Counted from the first letter of the stretch, positions 25,741-35,212 are shown. The stretch is 64,000 nucleotides of DNA from Leifsonia sp. ALI-44-B (GCF_001984125.1 NZ_MTQL01000007.1:248001-312000); one strand, 5' to 3'. Numbers and translations: made by a program. The notes: a model not told the origin generated them from the sequence alone.

Positions 25741-26640
25741 CTACTTCTCGATGCGGAACGTGTAGACCGAGTTGTCGAAGTGGTTGTAGCCCTCATAGTC
25801 GATGAGGTCGTAGAGGTCGGCGCGGTGCTGCATCTGGCCGAGCTGCGACGTCAAGGCGCCCACGTCGTTGAGCGTGTCGAGCGCGCGTTCGGCCGCGCCG
25901 ACGGCCATGCGCAGCAGCGACACAGGCCAGATGACGATGTTGACGCCCACCGACGCGAGCTGCTCGGTCGTGAACAGCTCGCTCTTGCCGAACTCGGTCA
26001 TGTTGGCGAGGATCGGCACGTCGACGGCCCGGCGCACGGCCTCGAACTCGGCGAGGTCGCGCATGGCCTCGGGGAAGATGGCGTCGGCTCCGGCATCCAC
26101 CAACGCTTTGGCGCGGTCGATGGCGGCATCGAGACCGTCGACGGCGCGGATGTCGGTGCGCGCCATGATGAGGAAGTTGGGGTCGCGGCGCGCATCGACG
26201 GCGGCCCGGATGCGCTTGAGCGCCGTCTGCTCGTCGACCACCTGTTTGCCGTCGAGGTGCCCGCAGCGTTTCGGGTTGACCTGGTCTTCGATGTGCGTTC
26301 CGGCCAGGCCCGCGTCTTCCAGCTCTTGGATGGTGCGCGCCACGTTCATGGGCTCACCGAATCCGGTGTCGGCATCGACGATGGCGGGCAGCTCGGTCAT
26401 GCGGGCGATCTGTTTCGAGCGCCCGGCCACCTCACTCAGCGTCGTGAGCCCGATGTCGGGCAGGCCGAGGTCGGCGCTCAGAACCGCGCCCGAGATGTAG
26501 ACGCCGTCGAAGCCTTTGCGTTCGATCAGGCGCGCGGTCAGAGGGTTGAATGCGCCGGGGAACCGCAGCAACTCACCCGTGGCGAGTCGCTCGCGGAACA
26601 GTCGGCGCTTCTCGGCGGGCGATGTGGTGGCGTAGAGCAT
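25741..26640 (-). CDS. prpB: Methylisocitrate lyase
   Basis: PrpB splits 2-methylisocitrate into pyruvate and succinate. The 299-aa protein has the isocitrate lyase-superfamily signature PKRCGHLDGK with the catalytic Cys. Conserved substrate and metal segments are VDADTGFGEPMNV, HIEDQ and MARTDIRA. GAAGGAGA precedes the ATG at 26640. It is 19 bp downstream of prpD, forming a prpD-prpB operon. The downstream terminator at 25674-25710 closes it. Confidence 0.93.
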   Translation of the reverse strand: MLYATTSPAEKRRLFRERLATGELLRFPGAFNPLTARLIERKGFDGVYISGAVLSADLGLPDIGLTTLSEVAGRSKQIARMTELPAIVDADTGFGEPMNVARTIQELEDAGLAGTHIEDQVNPKRCGHLDGKQVVDEQTALKRIRAAVDARRDPNFLIMARTDIRAVDGLDAAIDRAKALVDAGADAIFPEAMRDLAEFEAVRRAVDVPILANMTEFGKSELFTTEQLASVGVNIVIWPVSLLRMAVGAAERALDTLNDVGALTSQLGQMQHRADLYDLIDYEGYNHFDNSVYTFRIEK

Positions 26641-26659
26641 TGTTCTCCTTCGAGGCCGT

Positions 26660-28183
26660 CTAGAAGAGGCCGTGCGGCGGTTCGATCGACGCGAGCACGC
26701 CGGGGGCGGCCTGGATGGTGAGCTGACCCACCTCGTCGGCCGTGAGTTCGGGCAGCCGCTCGGCGAGCGCGAGGAAACGCTCGATCTCGCTCTCCTCGAG
26801 CACGGGGGCGGCGAGCATCCGGAATTTGGCGATGTAGTCGGCGCGACCGAACGGGCGGGCACCGAGGGGGTGCGCGTCGGCCACGGCGATCTCGTCGACG
26901 ATGCGTGTGCCGTCGGTCAGCTCGATCTCGACGCGGCCGCCGAATGCCTTCTCGGCGCGGTCGGTCGAGTGGTAGCGGCGCGTCCACTCGGGGTCTTCGG
27001 CCGTCGTGATCTTGTGCCACAGTTCGACGGTGTCGGGGCGCGCCGCGCGGGCCGGCGTGTAGGAGTCGACGTGGTGCCACGCGCCGTCTTGCAGCGCGAC
27101 GGCGAAGATGTAGGGCACCGAATGGTCGAGCGTCTCGCGCGTGGCCCGGGGGTCGTACTTCTGCGGGTCGCCCGCACCCGACCCGATCACGTTGTGCGTG
27201 TGGTGCGAGGTGTGGATGACGATGCGCTCGACGTTGGCGGGGTCGGCGAGTTCGGGGTGGCTGCCGTGCAACCGGCGGGCCAGGTCGATGAGCGCCTGCG
27301 CCTGGTATTCGGCCGAGTGCTCCTTCGTGTAGCTGTCGAGGATGCTGCGCTTCTGCTCGCCCGCATCGGGCAGCCATACCTCGTAGGACGCCTCGGGCCC
27401 GCCCAGCAGCCAGGCGATGACACCGTCTTCGCCCTCGTAGATGGGCACGGGCGACGTCTGCCCACGCATGGCCCGGTCGACGGCCTCGATGGCCATCTTG
27501 CCGGCGAAGGCGGGGGCGTGTGCCTTCCACGTCGAGATCTCGCCCTTGCGCGATTGGCGCGTTGCCGTGGTGGTGTGCAGCGCCTGGCCGACGGCCTGGA
27601 AGATCGTCTCGGCGGGCAGGCCGAGCAGCGTGCCGATGCCCGCGGCGGCCGAGGGGCCCAGGTGCGCGACGTGGTCGATCTTGTGGGCGTGCAGGCTGAT
27701 GGAGCGCACGAGGTCGATCTGGATCTCGTAGCCCGTGGCGATGCCGCGCACGAGATCGTGCCCCGTGGCGCCCACGTGCTGGGCGACCGCGACGATGGGC
27801 GGGATGTTGTCGCCCGGGTGCGAATACTCGGCCGCCAGGAACGTGTCGTGGTAGTCGAGTTCGCGCACCGCGACGCCGTTGGCCCACGCGGCCCACTCGG
27901 GCGACACGCGGCGCGAGGCGGCCGGGCCGAATACGGTCGCACCCTGGCCGCCCACCGAAACGGGGTGCGCGAGCGCCTGCGACCGGGCCGAGACGACGGG
28001 CGAGCGCGTGAGGGATGCTGCAGCCACCGCCGCATTGTCGATCACGCGGTTGATCACCATCTCGGTGACCTCGTCGCTCACCGCCACATCGTCGACGGCG
28101 ACCTGGGCGATCTTCCAGGCCAACTGCTCGGAGCGCTCGAGGTTGTCGTCGCTCGGGTGGGTGCGAACGGTGGTCGTAGACAT
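26660..28183 (-). CDS. prpD: 2-methylcitrate dehydratase
   Basis: PrpD dehydrates 2-methylcitrate to 2-methylaconitate in propionate catabolism. The 507-aa protein has the MmgE/PrpD sequence pattern: [18 protein letters not shown] near residue 44, [28 protein letters not shown] near residue 117, and [22 protein letters not shown]. Length matches the family. The ATG at 28183 starts the usual conserved N-terminus. It leads the prpD-prpB operon. Confidence 0.92.
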   Translation of the reverse strand: MSTTTVRTHPSDDNLERSEQLAWKIAQVAVDDVAVSDEVTEMVINRVIDNAAVAAASLTRSPVVSARSQALAHPVSVGGQGATVFGPAASRRVSPEWAAWANGVAVRELDYHDTFLAAEYSHPGDNIPPIVAVAQHVGATGHDLVRGIATGYEIQIDLVRSISLHAHKIDHVAHLGPSAAAGIGTLLGLPAETIFQAVGQALHTTTATRQSRKGEISTWKAHAPAFAGKMAIEAVDRAMRGQTSPVPIYEGEDGVIAWLLGGPEASYEVWLPDAGEQKRSILDSYTKEHSAEYQAQALIDLARRLHGSHPELADPANVERIVIHTSHHTHNVIGSGAGDPQKYDPRATRETLDHSVPYIFAVALQDGAWHHVDSYTPARAARPDTVELWHKITTAEDPEWTRRYHSTDRAEKAFGGRVEIELTDGTRIVDEIAVADAHPLGARPFGRADYIAKFRMLAAPVLEESEIERFLALAERLPELTADEVGQLTIQAAPGVLASIEPPHGLF

Positions 28184-28253
28184 CGGGTGAAGCCTTTCGT
28201 GGGAGGAGCGGTGCCGCCCGCGGGCGACCGCGGTGTCGACCCATCCAGCCTAC

Positions 28254-29177
28254 CTAGCGCGGCGCCATGCGGATCGCGCCGTCGAGGCGGATGGTCTCGC
28301 CGTTGAGATAGGCGTTCTCGGCGATCGCCTCGACGAGCTGCGCGAACTCGTCGGGCAGGCCGAGCCGCTGCGGGTAGGGCACCTGTTCGCCGAGCGACGC
28401 CCGGGCACGTTCGGGCAGCCCCATCATGAGCGGCGTCTCGAAGATGCCCGGCGCGATGGTGTTCACGCGGATGCCGTAGCGCGCGAGTTCGCGGGCCAGG
28501 GGAAGCGTGAGCGAGTGGATGGCGCCCTTCGACGCGGCATAGGCCGGTTGGCCGATCTGCCCGTCGAACGCGGCGACGGAGGCTGTGTTGATGATGACGC
28601 CGCGGTCGGGGACGCCGCCGTCGGCGGGGCCGTCGGCCATGGCCTGCGCCGCGAGGCGCGTGACGTTCACGGTGCCCAGCACGTTGACGCGCAGGACGCG
28701 GTCGAACGCCGCGAGATCGAGCGGCCCGTCCTTGCCGAGCAGCTTGGCGGGTGTCGCAATGCCCGCGCAGTTGACGACCACACGGAGCGGAGCGAGTTCG
28801 GTGGCGAGCCCGACGGCCGCCGCGACCTGCTTGTCGTCGGTGACGTCGGCGGGCGCGAATTCGATGCGGGGCAGGTGCTTGTCGGTGCGACGGTCGGTGC
28901 GGCGACGGGAGGTGCGTGCGCTGGTCTGAGCGGCCTGAGCGGATGCCGCCGAGGAGGCCGAGCCTGCGCCGGAACCGCCCGCCGCGACATCCGCCCCACC
29001 CGCCGCCGAGGCCCCGGGCCGATTCGAGCGCAACTCCTCGGCAACCGCAGCGCCATCGGACGACGGCAGGTCGACGAGCACCACGTGCATGCCGGCCGCC
29101 GCGAGCCGTGTCGCCGTCGCGCGCCCGAGCCCGGAAGCGGCCCCCGTGACGATCGCCGACATCTTCGCGTACCTCAT
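28254..29177 (-). CDS. HSD10-like short-chain dehydrogenase (3-hydroxyacyl-CoA dehydrogenase type) with insertion
   Basis: The 307-aa SDR closely follows the HSD17B10/HADH2 pattern: VTGAASGLGRATATRL, then VLVDLPSSDG, EFAPADVTDDKQVAAAV, VNCAGIA, GVIINTASVAAFDGQIGQPAYAASKGAI and the C-terminal NGETIRLDGAIRM. Ser, Tyr and Lys of the catalytic triad are in place. Such enzymes oxidise 3-hydroxy-2-methylacyl-CoA in isoleucine and fatty-acid breakdown. About 50 Gly/Ala/Ser/Arg-rich residues are inserted after AEELRS and are absent from HSD10 (encoded near 28867-29025). It starts 2 nt after the thiolase stop codon; an ATG five codons later is also possible. Confidence 0.85.
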   Translation of the reverse strand: MRYAKMSAIVTGAASGLGRATATRLAAAGMHVVLVDLPSSDGAAVAEELRSNRPGASAAGGADVAAGGSGAGSASSAASAQAAQTSARTSRRRTDRRTDKHLPRIEFAPADVTDDKQVAAAVGLATELAPLRVVVNCAGIATPAKLLGKDGPLDLAAFDRVLRVNVLGTVNVTRLAAQAMADGPADGGVPDRGVIINTASVAAFDGQIGQPAYAASKGAIHSLTLPLARELARYGIRVNTIAPGIFETPLMMGLPERARASLGEQVPYPQRLGLPDEFAQLVEAIAENAYLNGETIRLDGAIRMAPR

Positions 29178-29179
29178 GC

Positions 29180-30361
29180 TCACAGCCTTTCGATGATGGT
29201 GGCGTTGGCCATGCCGCCGCCCTCGCACATGGTCTGCAGGCCCCAGCGACCGCCCGTGTCTTCGAGCTGGCCGATCAGCGTGGCCAGCAGTTTGGTGCCC
29301 GAGGCGCCGAGCGGATGTCCGAGCGCGATCGCCCCGCCCTTGGGGTTCAGTCGCTCGTCCGAGGCGCCGAGGTCGCGCTGCCAGGCCAGGGGCACGGGCG
29401 CGAAGGCCTCGTTCACCTCGAAGGCGTCGATATCGTCGAGGGCCAGCCCCGAGCGCTCGAGGATCTGTCGCGTGGCCGGAATGATGCCCGTGAGCATCTC
29501 GATGGGATCGCTGCCCACCACGCGCGAGGCGTGGAAGCGTGCGCGCGGCGTGAACCCGTGCCGAGCCGCGGCCTCTTCGCTCATGATGAGCACGGCCGAG
29601 GCGCCGTCGGTGAGCGGCGACGCGTTGCCGGCCGTGATGCTCCAGCGGATCTCGGGAAAGCGCGCGCAGAACTGGGCGTCGCGAAAGGCGGCCGGCAGGG
29701 AGGCGAGGCCGTCGGCGGTGGTCGCGGCGCGCACCGTCTCGTCGCGGTCGACGAGGGGGCCGCCCGGCACCTGCACGGGCACGATCTCGCGGTCGAAACT
29801 GCCGGAGTCCCGCGCCCGGGCGGCACGTTCGTGCGAGCGGGCCGCGTACTCGTCGAGCTGGCGGCGACTGAAACCCCAGCGCGCGGCGACGAGCTCGGCC
29901 GAGATGCCCTGGTGCACCAGGCCGTCGGGGTAGCGTTCGTGCAACAGGGGGCCCGAGGCATCCGCCCCGCCCTGCGCCTGGCCGATGGGCGTGGATGACA
30001 TGGACTCGACGCCGCCCGCGATGACGATGTCGTAGGCGCCCGCGATCACGCCCTGGGCAGCGAACGCGACGGCCTGCTGGCTCGAACCACACTGCCGGTC
30101 GACGGTCGTGGCGGGCACCTCGACGGGGAAACCCGCGGCCAACACGGCGTTGCGCGTGACGTTGACCGATTGCCGACCCGACTGCGTGACGCATCCGCCG
30201 ATGACGTCGTCGACCAGGGCCGGGTCGAGATCGTTGCGCGACACGAGGCCGCGCAGGGTGCCCGCGAACAGGTCGACGGGGTGCACCTGTGACAGCGCTC
30301 CGCCCGGTTTTCCCCGGCCGGAGGGGGTGCGCACGGCGTCGACGATGACTGCGTGCGGCAT
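29180..30361 (-). CDS. Acetyl-CoA C-acyltransferase (thiolase)
   Basis: The 393-aa thiolase carries the acyl-accepting Cys in VDRQCGSSQQAV, the His in NEAFAPVPLAW and in GHPLGASGTK, and the second catalytic Cys in CEGGGMANA. It would cleave 3-ketoacyl-CoA. Together with the adjacent HSD10-like dehydrogenase it fits the last steps of isoleucine, odd-chain or fatty-acid degradation. These steps yield propionyl-CoA, handled by the nearby prp genes. The stop codon of the PEBP-like gene upstream is 2 nt from its ATG, so the three genes form one operon. Confidence 0.9.
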   Translation of the reverse strand: MPHAVIVDAVRTPSGRGKPGGALSQVHPVDLFAGTLRGLVSRNDLDPALVDDVIGGCVTQSGRQSVNVTRNAVLAAGFPVEVPATTVDRQCGSSQQAVAFAAQGVIAGAYDIVIAGGVESMSSTPIGQAQGGADASGPLLHERYPDGLVHQGISAELVAARWGFSRRQLDEYAARSHERAARARDSGSFDREIVPVQVPGGPLVDRDETVRAATTADGLASLPAAFRDAQFCARFPEIRWSITAGNASPLTDGASAVLIMSEEAAARHGFTPRARFHASRVVGSDPIEMLTGIIPATRQILERSGLALDDIDAFEVNEAFAPVPLAWQRDLGASDERLNPKGGAIALGHPLGASGTKLLATLIGQLEDTGGRWGLQTMCEGGGMANATIIERL

Positions 30362-30363
30362 GG

Positions 30364-30906
30364 CTACTCCCCGCTGCCCTGACCGAACGAACCCGTGCCG
30401 ACCAGGATGGCGCGCGCCAGCGTGTGGAAGTGCAGGTTGAATCCCAGCACGGCGGGCGTCGACTCGCGGTCGATGTCGAGCTCCGGCACGTCGACGGCGT
30501 GCACGACCACGTAGTAGCGGTGCTCGCCCGTTCCCTCGGGCGGGGCGGCACCCGCGAAGCTCGTCAGGCGCAGCTCGTTGGGCAGCGTGATGGCGGTTTC
30601 GGGCAATGCGTCGCTGTCCGGCGCGCCGGCTCCGCGCGGCAGCTCGGTGACGTCGGCCGGGATGTTGAAGACGGCCCAGTGCCAGAAACCGGAACCCGTC
30701 GGGGCATCGGGGTCATAGACCGTCACGGCGAAGCTCTTGGTGTCGGCCGGGAACCCCGACCAGCTGAGCTGCGGCGAGACCTCTTCGCCGCCCGAATCGG
30801 CCGCATACTGGGCCAGGGCGAGCGGTTCGCCGTCGGTGACATCGGTCGACGTGAGCGTGAACGAGGGCACTTCGTCGAGCCGGGCGTAGGGATCGTAATC
30901 GTACAT
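30364..30906 (-). CDS. YbhB/YbcL-type phosphatidylethanolamine-binding-like protein
   Basis: The 180-aa protein belongs to the Raf-kinase-inhibitor-like (PEBP) family. It shows [43 protein letters not shown] near residues 44-87 and [13 protein letters not shown] later, which form the ligand pocket. The biochemical role of the bacterial members is unclear. GGAGTAG precedes the ATG at 30906. It is the first gene of the operon with the thiolase and SDR genes. Confidence 0.88.
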   Translation of the reverse strand: MYDYDPYARLDEVPSFTLTSTDVTDGEPLALAQYAADSGGEEVSPQLSWSGFPADTKSFAVTVYDPDAPTGSGFWHWAVFNIPADVTELPRGAGAPDSDALPETAITLPNELRLTSFAGAAPPEGTGEHRYYVVVHAVDVPELDIDRESTPAVLGFNLHFHTLARAILVGTGSFGQGSGE

Positions 30907-31104
30907 TGACTACTCCGTTCCAGGGATCGTGCGTCGGTAGAGACACCCTACGCCGCCGCCATCCGTCGACTCCGAGAGTTTGTCGGGGAGCGCAACCCCC
31001 GGCCGTTTTCGAGCCGTCACGACACGCGCGGCATAGGCTGGCCGTGACCGGACCAGGATGGCCGACGCCGCACGCCGACGCCACGACGCATGAACGAGGA
31101 CCCG

Positions 31105-32262
31105 ATGATCCGCAAGAAGACCGTGAAGAGCGCGCAGCCGAGCGTTCCCGTCGCGCCCATTCCGAGCGACCCCAAGCCGGGCCTGCGCACCATGTGGACC
31201 GACAACCTCGGTCGCACCGCGACCCGCAGCATCCAGATCATCGCGGTTCTGCTGCTCGCCGTCGCCCTGGTCTACGCCCTCATCAACCTGAAGGTCGTCG
31301 TCATCCCGGTGATCATCGCCTTGATCCTGGCCTCGGCGCTGCACCCGCTCATCGCGTTCATGCGCAAACGTGGCGTGCCCTCGATCGTGGCCACGTGGGT
31401 GGCGCTCGTGCTCGCCATCGTCGTCATCGGCGGCGTCGTCACGCTCATCGTCTTCGCGGTGCAGAACCAGTGGCCCTCGCTCGTGAAGAGTGCGGAGGAC
31501 GGCGTGAACCAGGTGCAGAACTGGTTGCAGACCACGAACCTGCCCATCGATCAGGCGCATCTGCAAGACCTGCAGAAGACCGCCACCGACTTCCTCACGT
31601 CGAGCCAGTTCGGTTCCGGCGCCCTCGCCGGCGTCACGGTCGTGGGCGAGATCGCCACGGCCGTCGCCCTCGGTGTCGTGGTCCTCTTCTTCTTCCTCAA
31701 GGATGGCCCCGAGATGTGGGCCTTCCTCATCAAGCCGTTGTCGCCGCACAACCACCAGCGCTTCGAGCGCATCGGCAGCCGCTCGGTATCGGTCTTCGGC
31801 GGCTATGTGCGCGGCACCGCGATCGTGGCCCTCGTCGACGCCGTGGGTATCGGCATCGTGCTGTCGATCCTGCAGATCCCGCTCGCCATCCCGCTGGCCG
31901 TCATCGTCTTCATCGGCGCGTTCATCCCCATCGTGGGTGCGACCGTCGCCGGAATCCTCGCGGCACTCGTGGCGCTCGTCACCAACGGGCTCTGGGCCGC
32001 CGTCTGGGTCGTCGTCGCCGTCGTCGGCGTGAACCAGCTCGAGGGCAACTTCCTGCAGCCCATCGTGATGGGCAAATCGCTCAAGCTGCACCCGCTCGTC
32101 ATCCTGATCGCTCTGGCCGCCGGCACCATCCTGGGCGGCATCATCGGCGCCATTCTGTCGGTGCCCATCGCGGCCGTGGCGTGGGCGATCATCAAGACGT
32201 GGAACGAGAACGACGTTCCCGGTTCGCACCTGCCCGCGATCTCGCGCCGAAAGGATGCCTGA
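31105..32262 (+). CDS. AI-2E family transporter-like membrane protein
   Basis: The 385-aa polytopic protein has a Pro-rich cytoplasmic start and about eight hydrophobic helices. The family pattern is visible: VVVIPVIIALILASALHPLIAFMRKRGVPSIVATW at the start, then VVLFFFLKDGPEMWAFL, FGGYVRGTAIVALVDAVGIGIVL, and IPIVGATVAGILAALVALV before NQLEGNFLQPIVMGKSLKLHP. Members include TqsA/YdgG-type exporters and Na+/H+ antiporters, so the substrate is open. GAGG (31096-31099) supports the ATG at 31105; an in-frame ATG at 31090 is the alternative. Confidence 0.85.
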   Translation: MIRKKTVKSAQPSVPVAPIPSDPKPGLRTMWTDNLGRTATRSIQIIAVLLLAVALVYALINLKVVVIPVIIALILASALHPLIAFMRKRGVPSIVATWVALVLAIVVIGGVVTLIVFAVQNQWPSLVKSAEDGVNQVQNWLQTTNLPIDQAHLQDLQKTATDFLTSSQFGSGALAGVTVVGEIATAVALGVVVLFFFLKDGPEMWAFLIKPLSPHNHQRFERIGSRSVSVFGGYVRGTAIVALVDAVGIGIVLSILQIPLAIPLAVIVFIGAFIPIVGATVAGILAALVALVTNGLWAAVWVVVAVVGVNQLEGNFLQPIVMGKSLKLHPLVILIALAAGTILGGIIGAILSVPIAAVAWAIIKTWNENDVPGSHLPAISRRKDA

Positions 32263-33160
32263 GCTGGCAGCATTCGCTCGGCGGGGTGTGTCTGCTCGGC
32301 GGGCAGCCCGGCCCACGGTCGAGATCGTCGAGGTGTGGGGGCAGTCGATAGCGCTGCACACGACCGCAGCGCCGCCGAGGCCCACGACACCGGCACCGAC
32401 ACCGGCATCTTCGGCGGGCTCGCAACTCATTTTGGGCAGGCACGACGGAGCCGTCACAGCCGCTGCACCCGTCGCCGTCCTCATCCACGGCCTCGGAGTC
32501 ACGCACCGCTACTTCCGACGGCTGCACCGCGAGCTCTCGAGCACTCACACGGTCGTCTCGCTCGACCTGCCCGGCTACGGCGGCCTGCCCCGTCCGCCGC
32601 GGCCTCTGTCGGTCGACGACCTCGCGACCATGCTGATCGACCTCTTCGACCGGCGGATGCTGCGCCCCTCGCTCCTCGTCGGCCACTCCATGGGCACCCA
32701 GATCGCCACCGAGATCGCCCGCCGCCGACCCGACCTCGCCCGCACCCTCGTGCTGATCGGACCGGTCGTCAACGACCGCCGCCGCACGGCCTGGCAGCAG
32801 GGCCTCGACCTCGCGCGCGACACCCTGCTCGAACCGCTCGACGGAAACGTGCTCGTCTTCACCGACTATCTGCGAGCCGGCCCCCGCTGGTATGCCATGG
32901 AATTGAAAGAAATGCTCGCCTACCCCTTGCGCGATCGGCTCGAAGGGGTTTCGGTGCCTAGCCTGGTCTTGCGGGGGGAGCATGATCCCGTCGGCAGAGG
33001 CGACTGGTGTAAACGGCTTCTCATCAGCAATTCCCGGGCCACGCTAGTGCACGTTCGACGCGGTCGGCACCTCGTGCAACACCGCCAGGCAAGGGCCTGC
33101 GCCGAAGCCATCCGTTGGCATGAAACGGAACATGTTAGGGATGAAAAACCCGTCCAGTAA
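32255..33160 (+). CDS. Alpha/beta-fold hydrolase
   Basis: The 301-aa protein has the fold's markers: oxyanion HGLGVTHRYFRRL, nucleophile elbow VGHSMGTQ, acid in LRGEHDPVG and His in RGRHLVQHR. A 45-residue Ala/Pro/Thr-rich interruption (about residues 37-75) precedes the core beta-strand VAVLIHG. Its ATG lies 8 bp before the end of the AI-2E gene, so the two are translationally coupled. GAAAGG precedes the start. The substrate is unknown. Confidence 0.8.
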   Translation: MPELAAFARRGVSARRAARPTVEIVEVWGQSIALHTTAAPPRPTTPAPTPASSAGSQLILGRHDGAVTAAAPVAVLIHGLGVTHRYFRRLHRELSSTHTVVSLDLPGYGGLPRPPRPLSVDDLATMLIDLFDRRMLRPSLLVGHSMGTQIATEIARRRPDLARTLVLIGPVVNDRRRTAWQQGLDLARDTLLEPLDGNVLVFTDYLRAGPRWYAMELKEMLAYPLRDRLEGVSVPSLVLRGEHDPVGRGDWCKRLLISNSRATLVHVRRGRHLVQHRQARACAEAIRWHETEHVRDEKPVQ

Positions 33161-33262
33161 AGGGGATTGCCAGACCCCGTCGGCACCTTCCAGAATCGTC
33201 ATCACACGTTGCCCTCGACCCCCAGTCGGGGGCCATGCATCAGACGTCACGGAAGGATAACC

Positions 33263-34057
33263 ATGACCGACGTATACACTCCGACGAACCCGCCGGAGGA
33301 CCACAACTCCACGAGCGGTGTCACCGACACGGCCAAAGAAGTCGCCGGTACCGCCAAGGAACAGGCGAGCCAGGTCGGGCACGACGCCGCAGACTCCGCC
33401 AAGAACGTGGCCGGCACGGCCAAGGAGGAAGCATCCAAGGTCGCGGGTGAGACCAAAAAGCAGGCGCAGGCGCTCTACGAGGAGGCTCGCACGCAGCTGC
33501 ACGAGCAGGCCGGCGTGCAGCAGGGCCGCGTCGCCGAGGGGTTGCGCAGCATCGGCGATGAGCTGAACCGCATGGCTCAGGCATCCGATCAGCCCGGCGT
33601 CGCCACGGACCTCGTCTCGCAGGTGGCCTCGCGCACCAGCGGCATTGCCTCCTGGCTCGACGAGCGCGACCCGGGTTCGCTACTCACCGAGGTGAAGAAC
33701 TACGCCCGCCGCAAGCCCGGCACCTTCATCGCCGTCTCGGCCGTCGCGGGCCTCGTGGCCGGTCGCCTCGTGCGCAGCCTGACGAGCGAAGCGAAGGACG
33801 AGAAGGAGGCCGCGGCGTCGAGCGCGTCGAGCACCACCGGCACAGCGGGCGCCTCGACGAGCGCCCCCGCGCACGCCGCTCCGGCCGTGCCCGTGACGCC
33901 GGTTCCCCCGGTGCCGCCCGTGCCCGCGTCGCCCGACGACGTCTACGGCGAGGCATCCCCCGCCTACACCGATGGCACGCCCACGCTCGACGGCGACTTC
34001 CCGCCCGTCTCGGCGCCCGCCTACGACCCGACCATCGACGACGGGCGCCGGCTATGA
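33263..34057 (+). CDS. LEA/YtxH-like envelope protein, first gene of module copy 1
   Basis: The 264-aa protein starts with degenerate 11-mer-like helical repeats (TDTAKEVAGTAKEQASQVG, then DSAKNVAGTAKEEASKV), like LEA and apolipoprotein-type amphipathic helices. One hydrophobic segment (GTFIAVSAVAGLVAGRLV) follows at about residue 155, then a Pro/Ala/Ser-rich tail. GGAAGGATAA precedes the ATG. It overlaps the Holin-X gene by ATGA. The function is unknown; such proteins are linked to envelope or desiccation stress. Confidence 0.72.
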   Translation: MTDVYTPTNPPEDHNSTSGVTDTAKEVAGTAKEQASQVGHDAADSAKNVAGTAKEEASKVAGETKKQAQALYEEARTQLHEQAGVQQGRVAEGLRSIGDELNRMAQASDQPGVATDLVSQVASRTSGIASWLDERDPGSLLTEVKNYARRKPGTFIAVSAVAGLVAGRLVRSLTSEAKDEKEAAASSASSTTGTAGASTSAPAHAAPAVPVTPVPPVPPVPASPDDVYGEASPAYTDGTPTLDGDFPPVSAPAYDPTIDDGRRL

Positions 34058-34473
34058 CGGATCCGCAGCACACCCCCTCGGAAGAGAAAGCGGCGAACAC
34101 CTCGCTCGGCGATCTGCTCGGTGAGGTGTCGCGCGACATCTCGGCGCTCATGCGCCAGGAAGTCGACCTCGCCAAGGCCGAACTGAAGCAGTCCGCGACG
34201 CGTGCCGGCAAGGGCGCTGGACTACTCGGAGGCGCCGGCTACGCAGGACTCATGGCCGTGCTCTTCCTCTCCATTGCACTGTGGTGGGGCCTCGGTCACC
34301 TGATCGACAACGGATGGTCTGCCGTGGTCGTCGCCCTCATCTGGGCGATCATCGCGGGCATCCTCTACCTCCAGGGCCGCAAGAAGCTCAAGGACGTACA
34401 GGGCATGCCGCAGACCGCCGACTCGCTGAAGAAGATTCCGGACACCCTGAAGAAGAATGAGGAAAACCGATGA
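34054..34473 (+). CDS. Holin-X / DUF1469-type membrane protein, module copy 1
   Basis: The 139-aa protein has an amphipathic N-terminus (SLGDLLGEVSRDISALMRQEVDLAKAELKQSATRAG) and two membrane helices (residues about 62-80 and 88-106), followed by a basic tail. This is the actinobacterial Holin-X (phage holin-like) pattern. No lysis genes are near, so it is a chromosomal membrane protein rather than a phage remnant. It overlaps both neighbours by ATGA, so the three proteins are made in fixed proportion. Confidence 0.78.
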   Translation: MTDPQHTPSEEKAANTSLGDLLGEVSRDISALMRQEVDLAKAELKQSATRAGKGAGLLGGAGYAGLMAVLFLSIALWWGLGHLIDNGWSAVVVALIWAIIAGILYLQGRKKLKDVQGMPQTADSLKKIPDTLKKNEENR

Positions 34474-35090
34474 GCATGCACTACGACGCCTCTGATCCCG
34501 ACCAGATTCGGGCCAACATCGAGCGCACCCGTTCCGAACTGGGGAGCGACGTCGACGCCCTCGCCGACAAGGTCACCCCCTCGAAGATCGTCGACCGCGA
34601 GAAGGAGAAGCTGCGCGGCCGCGTGGATGGCGTGAAGGACCGCGTGTTCGGTGTCGCCACCGACGCCCGCGACTCGGTCCTCGGCGCCAAGGACTCCGCC
34701 GTCGGCTCGGTGTCGGGTGCGGGCAGCAGCCTGTCCGACGCCTCGCACAAGGCCGTCCACAAGGCCGAGGGCAATCCCTTGGCCGTCGGACTGATCGCCT
34801 TCGGTGTGGGGTTGCTCGCCGCATCCCTCATTCCCGCGAGCGACAAGGAGAAGGAACTGGCCTCGCAGGCCAAGGATGCCGCGGCACCCGCCCTGCAGGA
34901 AGTCCAGGATGTCGCCAAGGGCATCGCCGAGGACCTCAAGGAGCCGGCCCAGGAGGCCGCGCACGCCGTTCAGGAGACCGCCCAGGAGGCCGCCCAGAAC
35001 GTGAAGGGCACGGCGACCGACGAGGCCGAGAACGTCAAGAGCAGCGCTCAGGACGCTCGCGGCGCGGTGCAGGACCAGGCGAAGCCGTAA
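34470..35090 (+). CDS. DUF3618-domain protein with helical repeats, module copy 1
   Basis: The 206-aa protein opens with the DUF3618 signature (DPDQIRANIERTRSELGSDVDALADKV). One hydrophobic segment (NPLAVGLIAFGVGLLAASLIP) follows near residue 103. The long Ala/Glu/Gln helical tail (QEAAHAVQETAQEAAQNVKG) resembles LEA repeats. It is the last gene of the ATGA-coupled trio; two hairpins follow at 35101-35172. The function is unknown, probably peripheral to the membrane. Confidence 0.78.
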   Translation: MSMHYDASDPDQIRANIERTRSELGSDVDALADKVTPSKIVDREKEKLRGRVDGVKDRVFGVATDARDSVLGAKDSAVGSVSGAGSSLSDASHKAVHKAEGNPLAVGLIAFGVGLLAASLIPASDKEKELASQAKDAAAPALQEVQDVAKGIAEDLKEPAQEAAHAVQETAQEAAQNVKGTATDEAENVKSSAQDARGAVQDQAKP

Positions 35091-35100
35091 CGGTGAGGCT

Positions 35101-35132
35101 GCTGGACCGGGCTTCTTCGGGCCCGCTCCAGC
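35101..35132 (+). terminator. First hairpin after module copy 1
   Basis: GCTGGACCGGGC (35101-35112) pairs with GCCCGCTCCAGC (35121-35132) with one mismatch, around an 8-nt loop. Confidence 0.55.
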
Positions 35133-35140
35133 TCACATCT

Positions 35141-35176
35141 GAGGGGTCGGCCGCTTCGGCGGGCGGCCCCTCTTCC
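35141..35176 (+). terminator. Second hairpin with UUCG tetraloop after module copy 1
   Basis: GAGGGGTCGGCCGC (35141-35154) and GCGGGCGGCCCCTC (35159-35172) form a 14-bp stem with two mismatches, closed by the very stable TTCG loop. TTCC follows. Confidence 0.65.
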
Positions 35177-35212
35177 TGCGTGCGCGCCCGCCCCGTCACG
35201 GCACGACGCCCC

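Noticed and set aside
26672-28306. 544-aa plus-strand open frame opposite prpD
   Set aside because: PrpD signatures are on the minus strand; the plus frame has no motif and typical shadow composition.
34054-34473. Phage holin suggesting a prophage
   Set aside because: The Holin-X family is chromosomal in actinobacteria, and no other phage gene, integrase or attachment repeat was found nearby.
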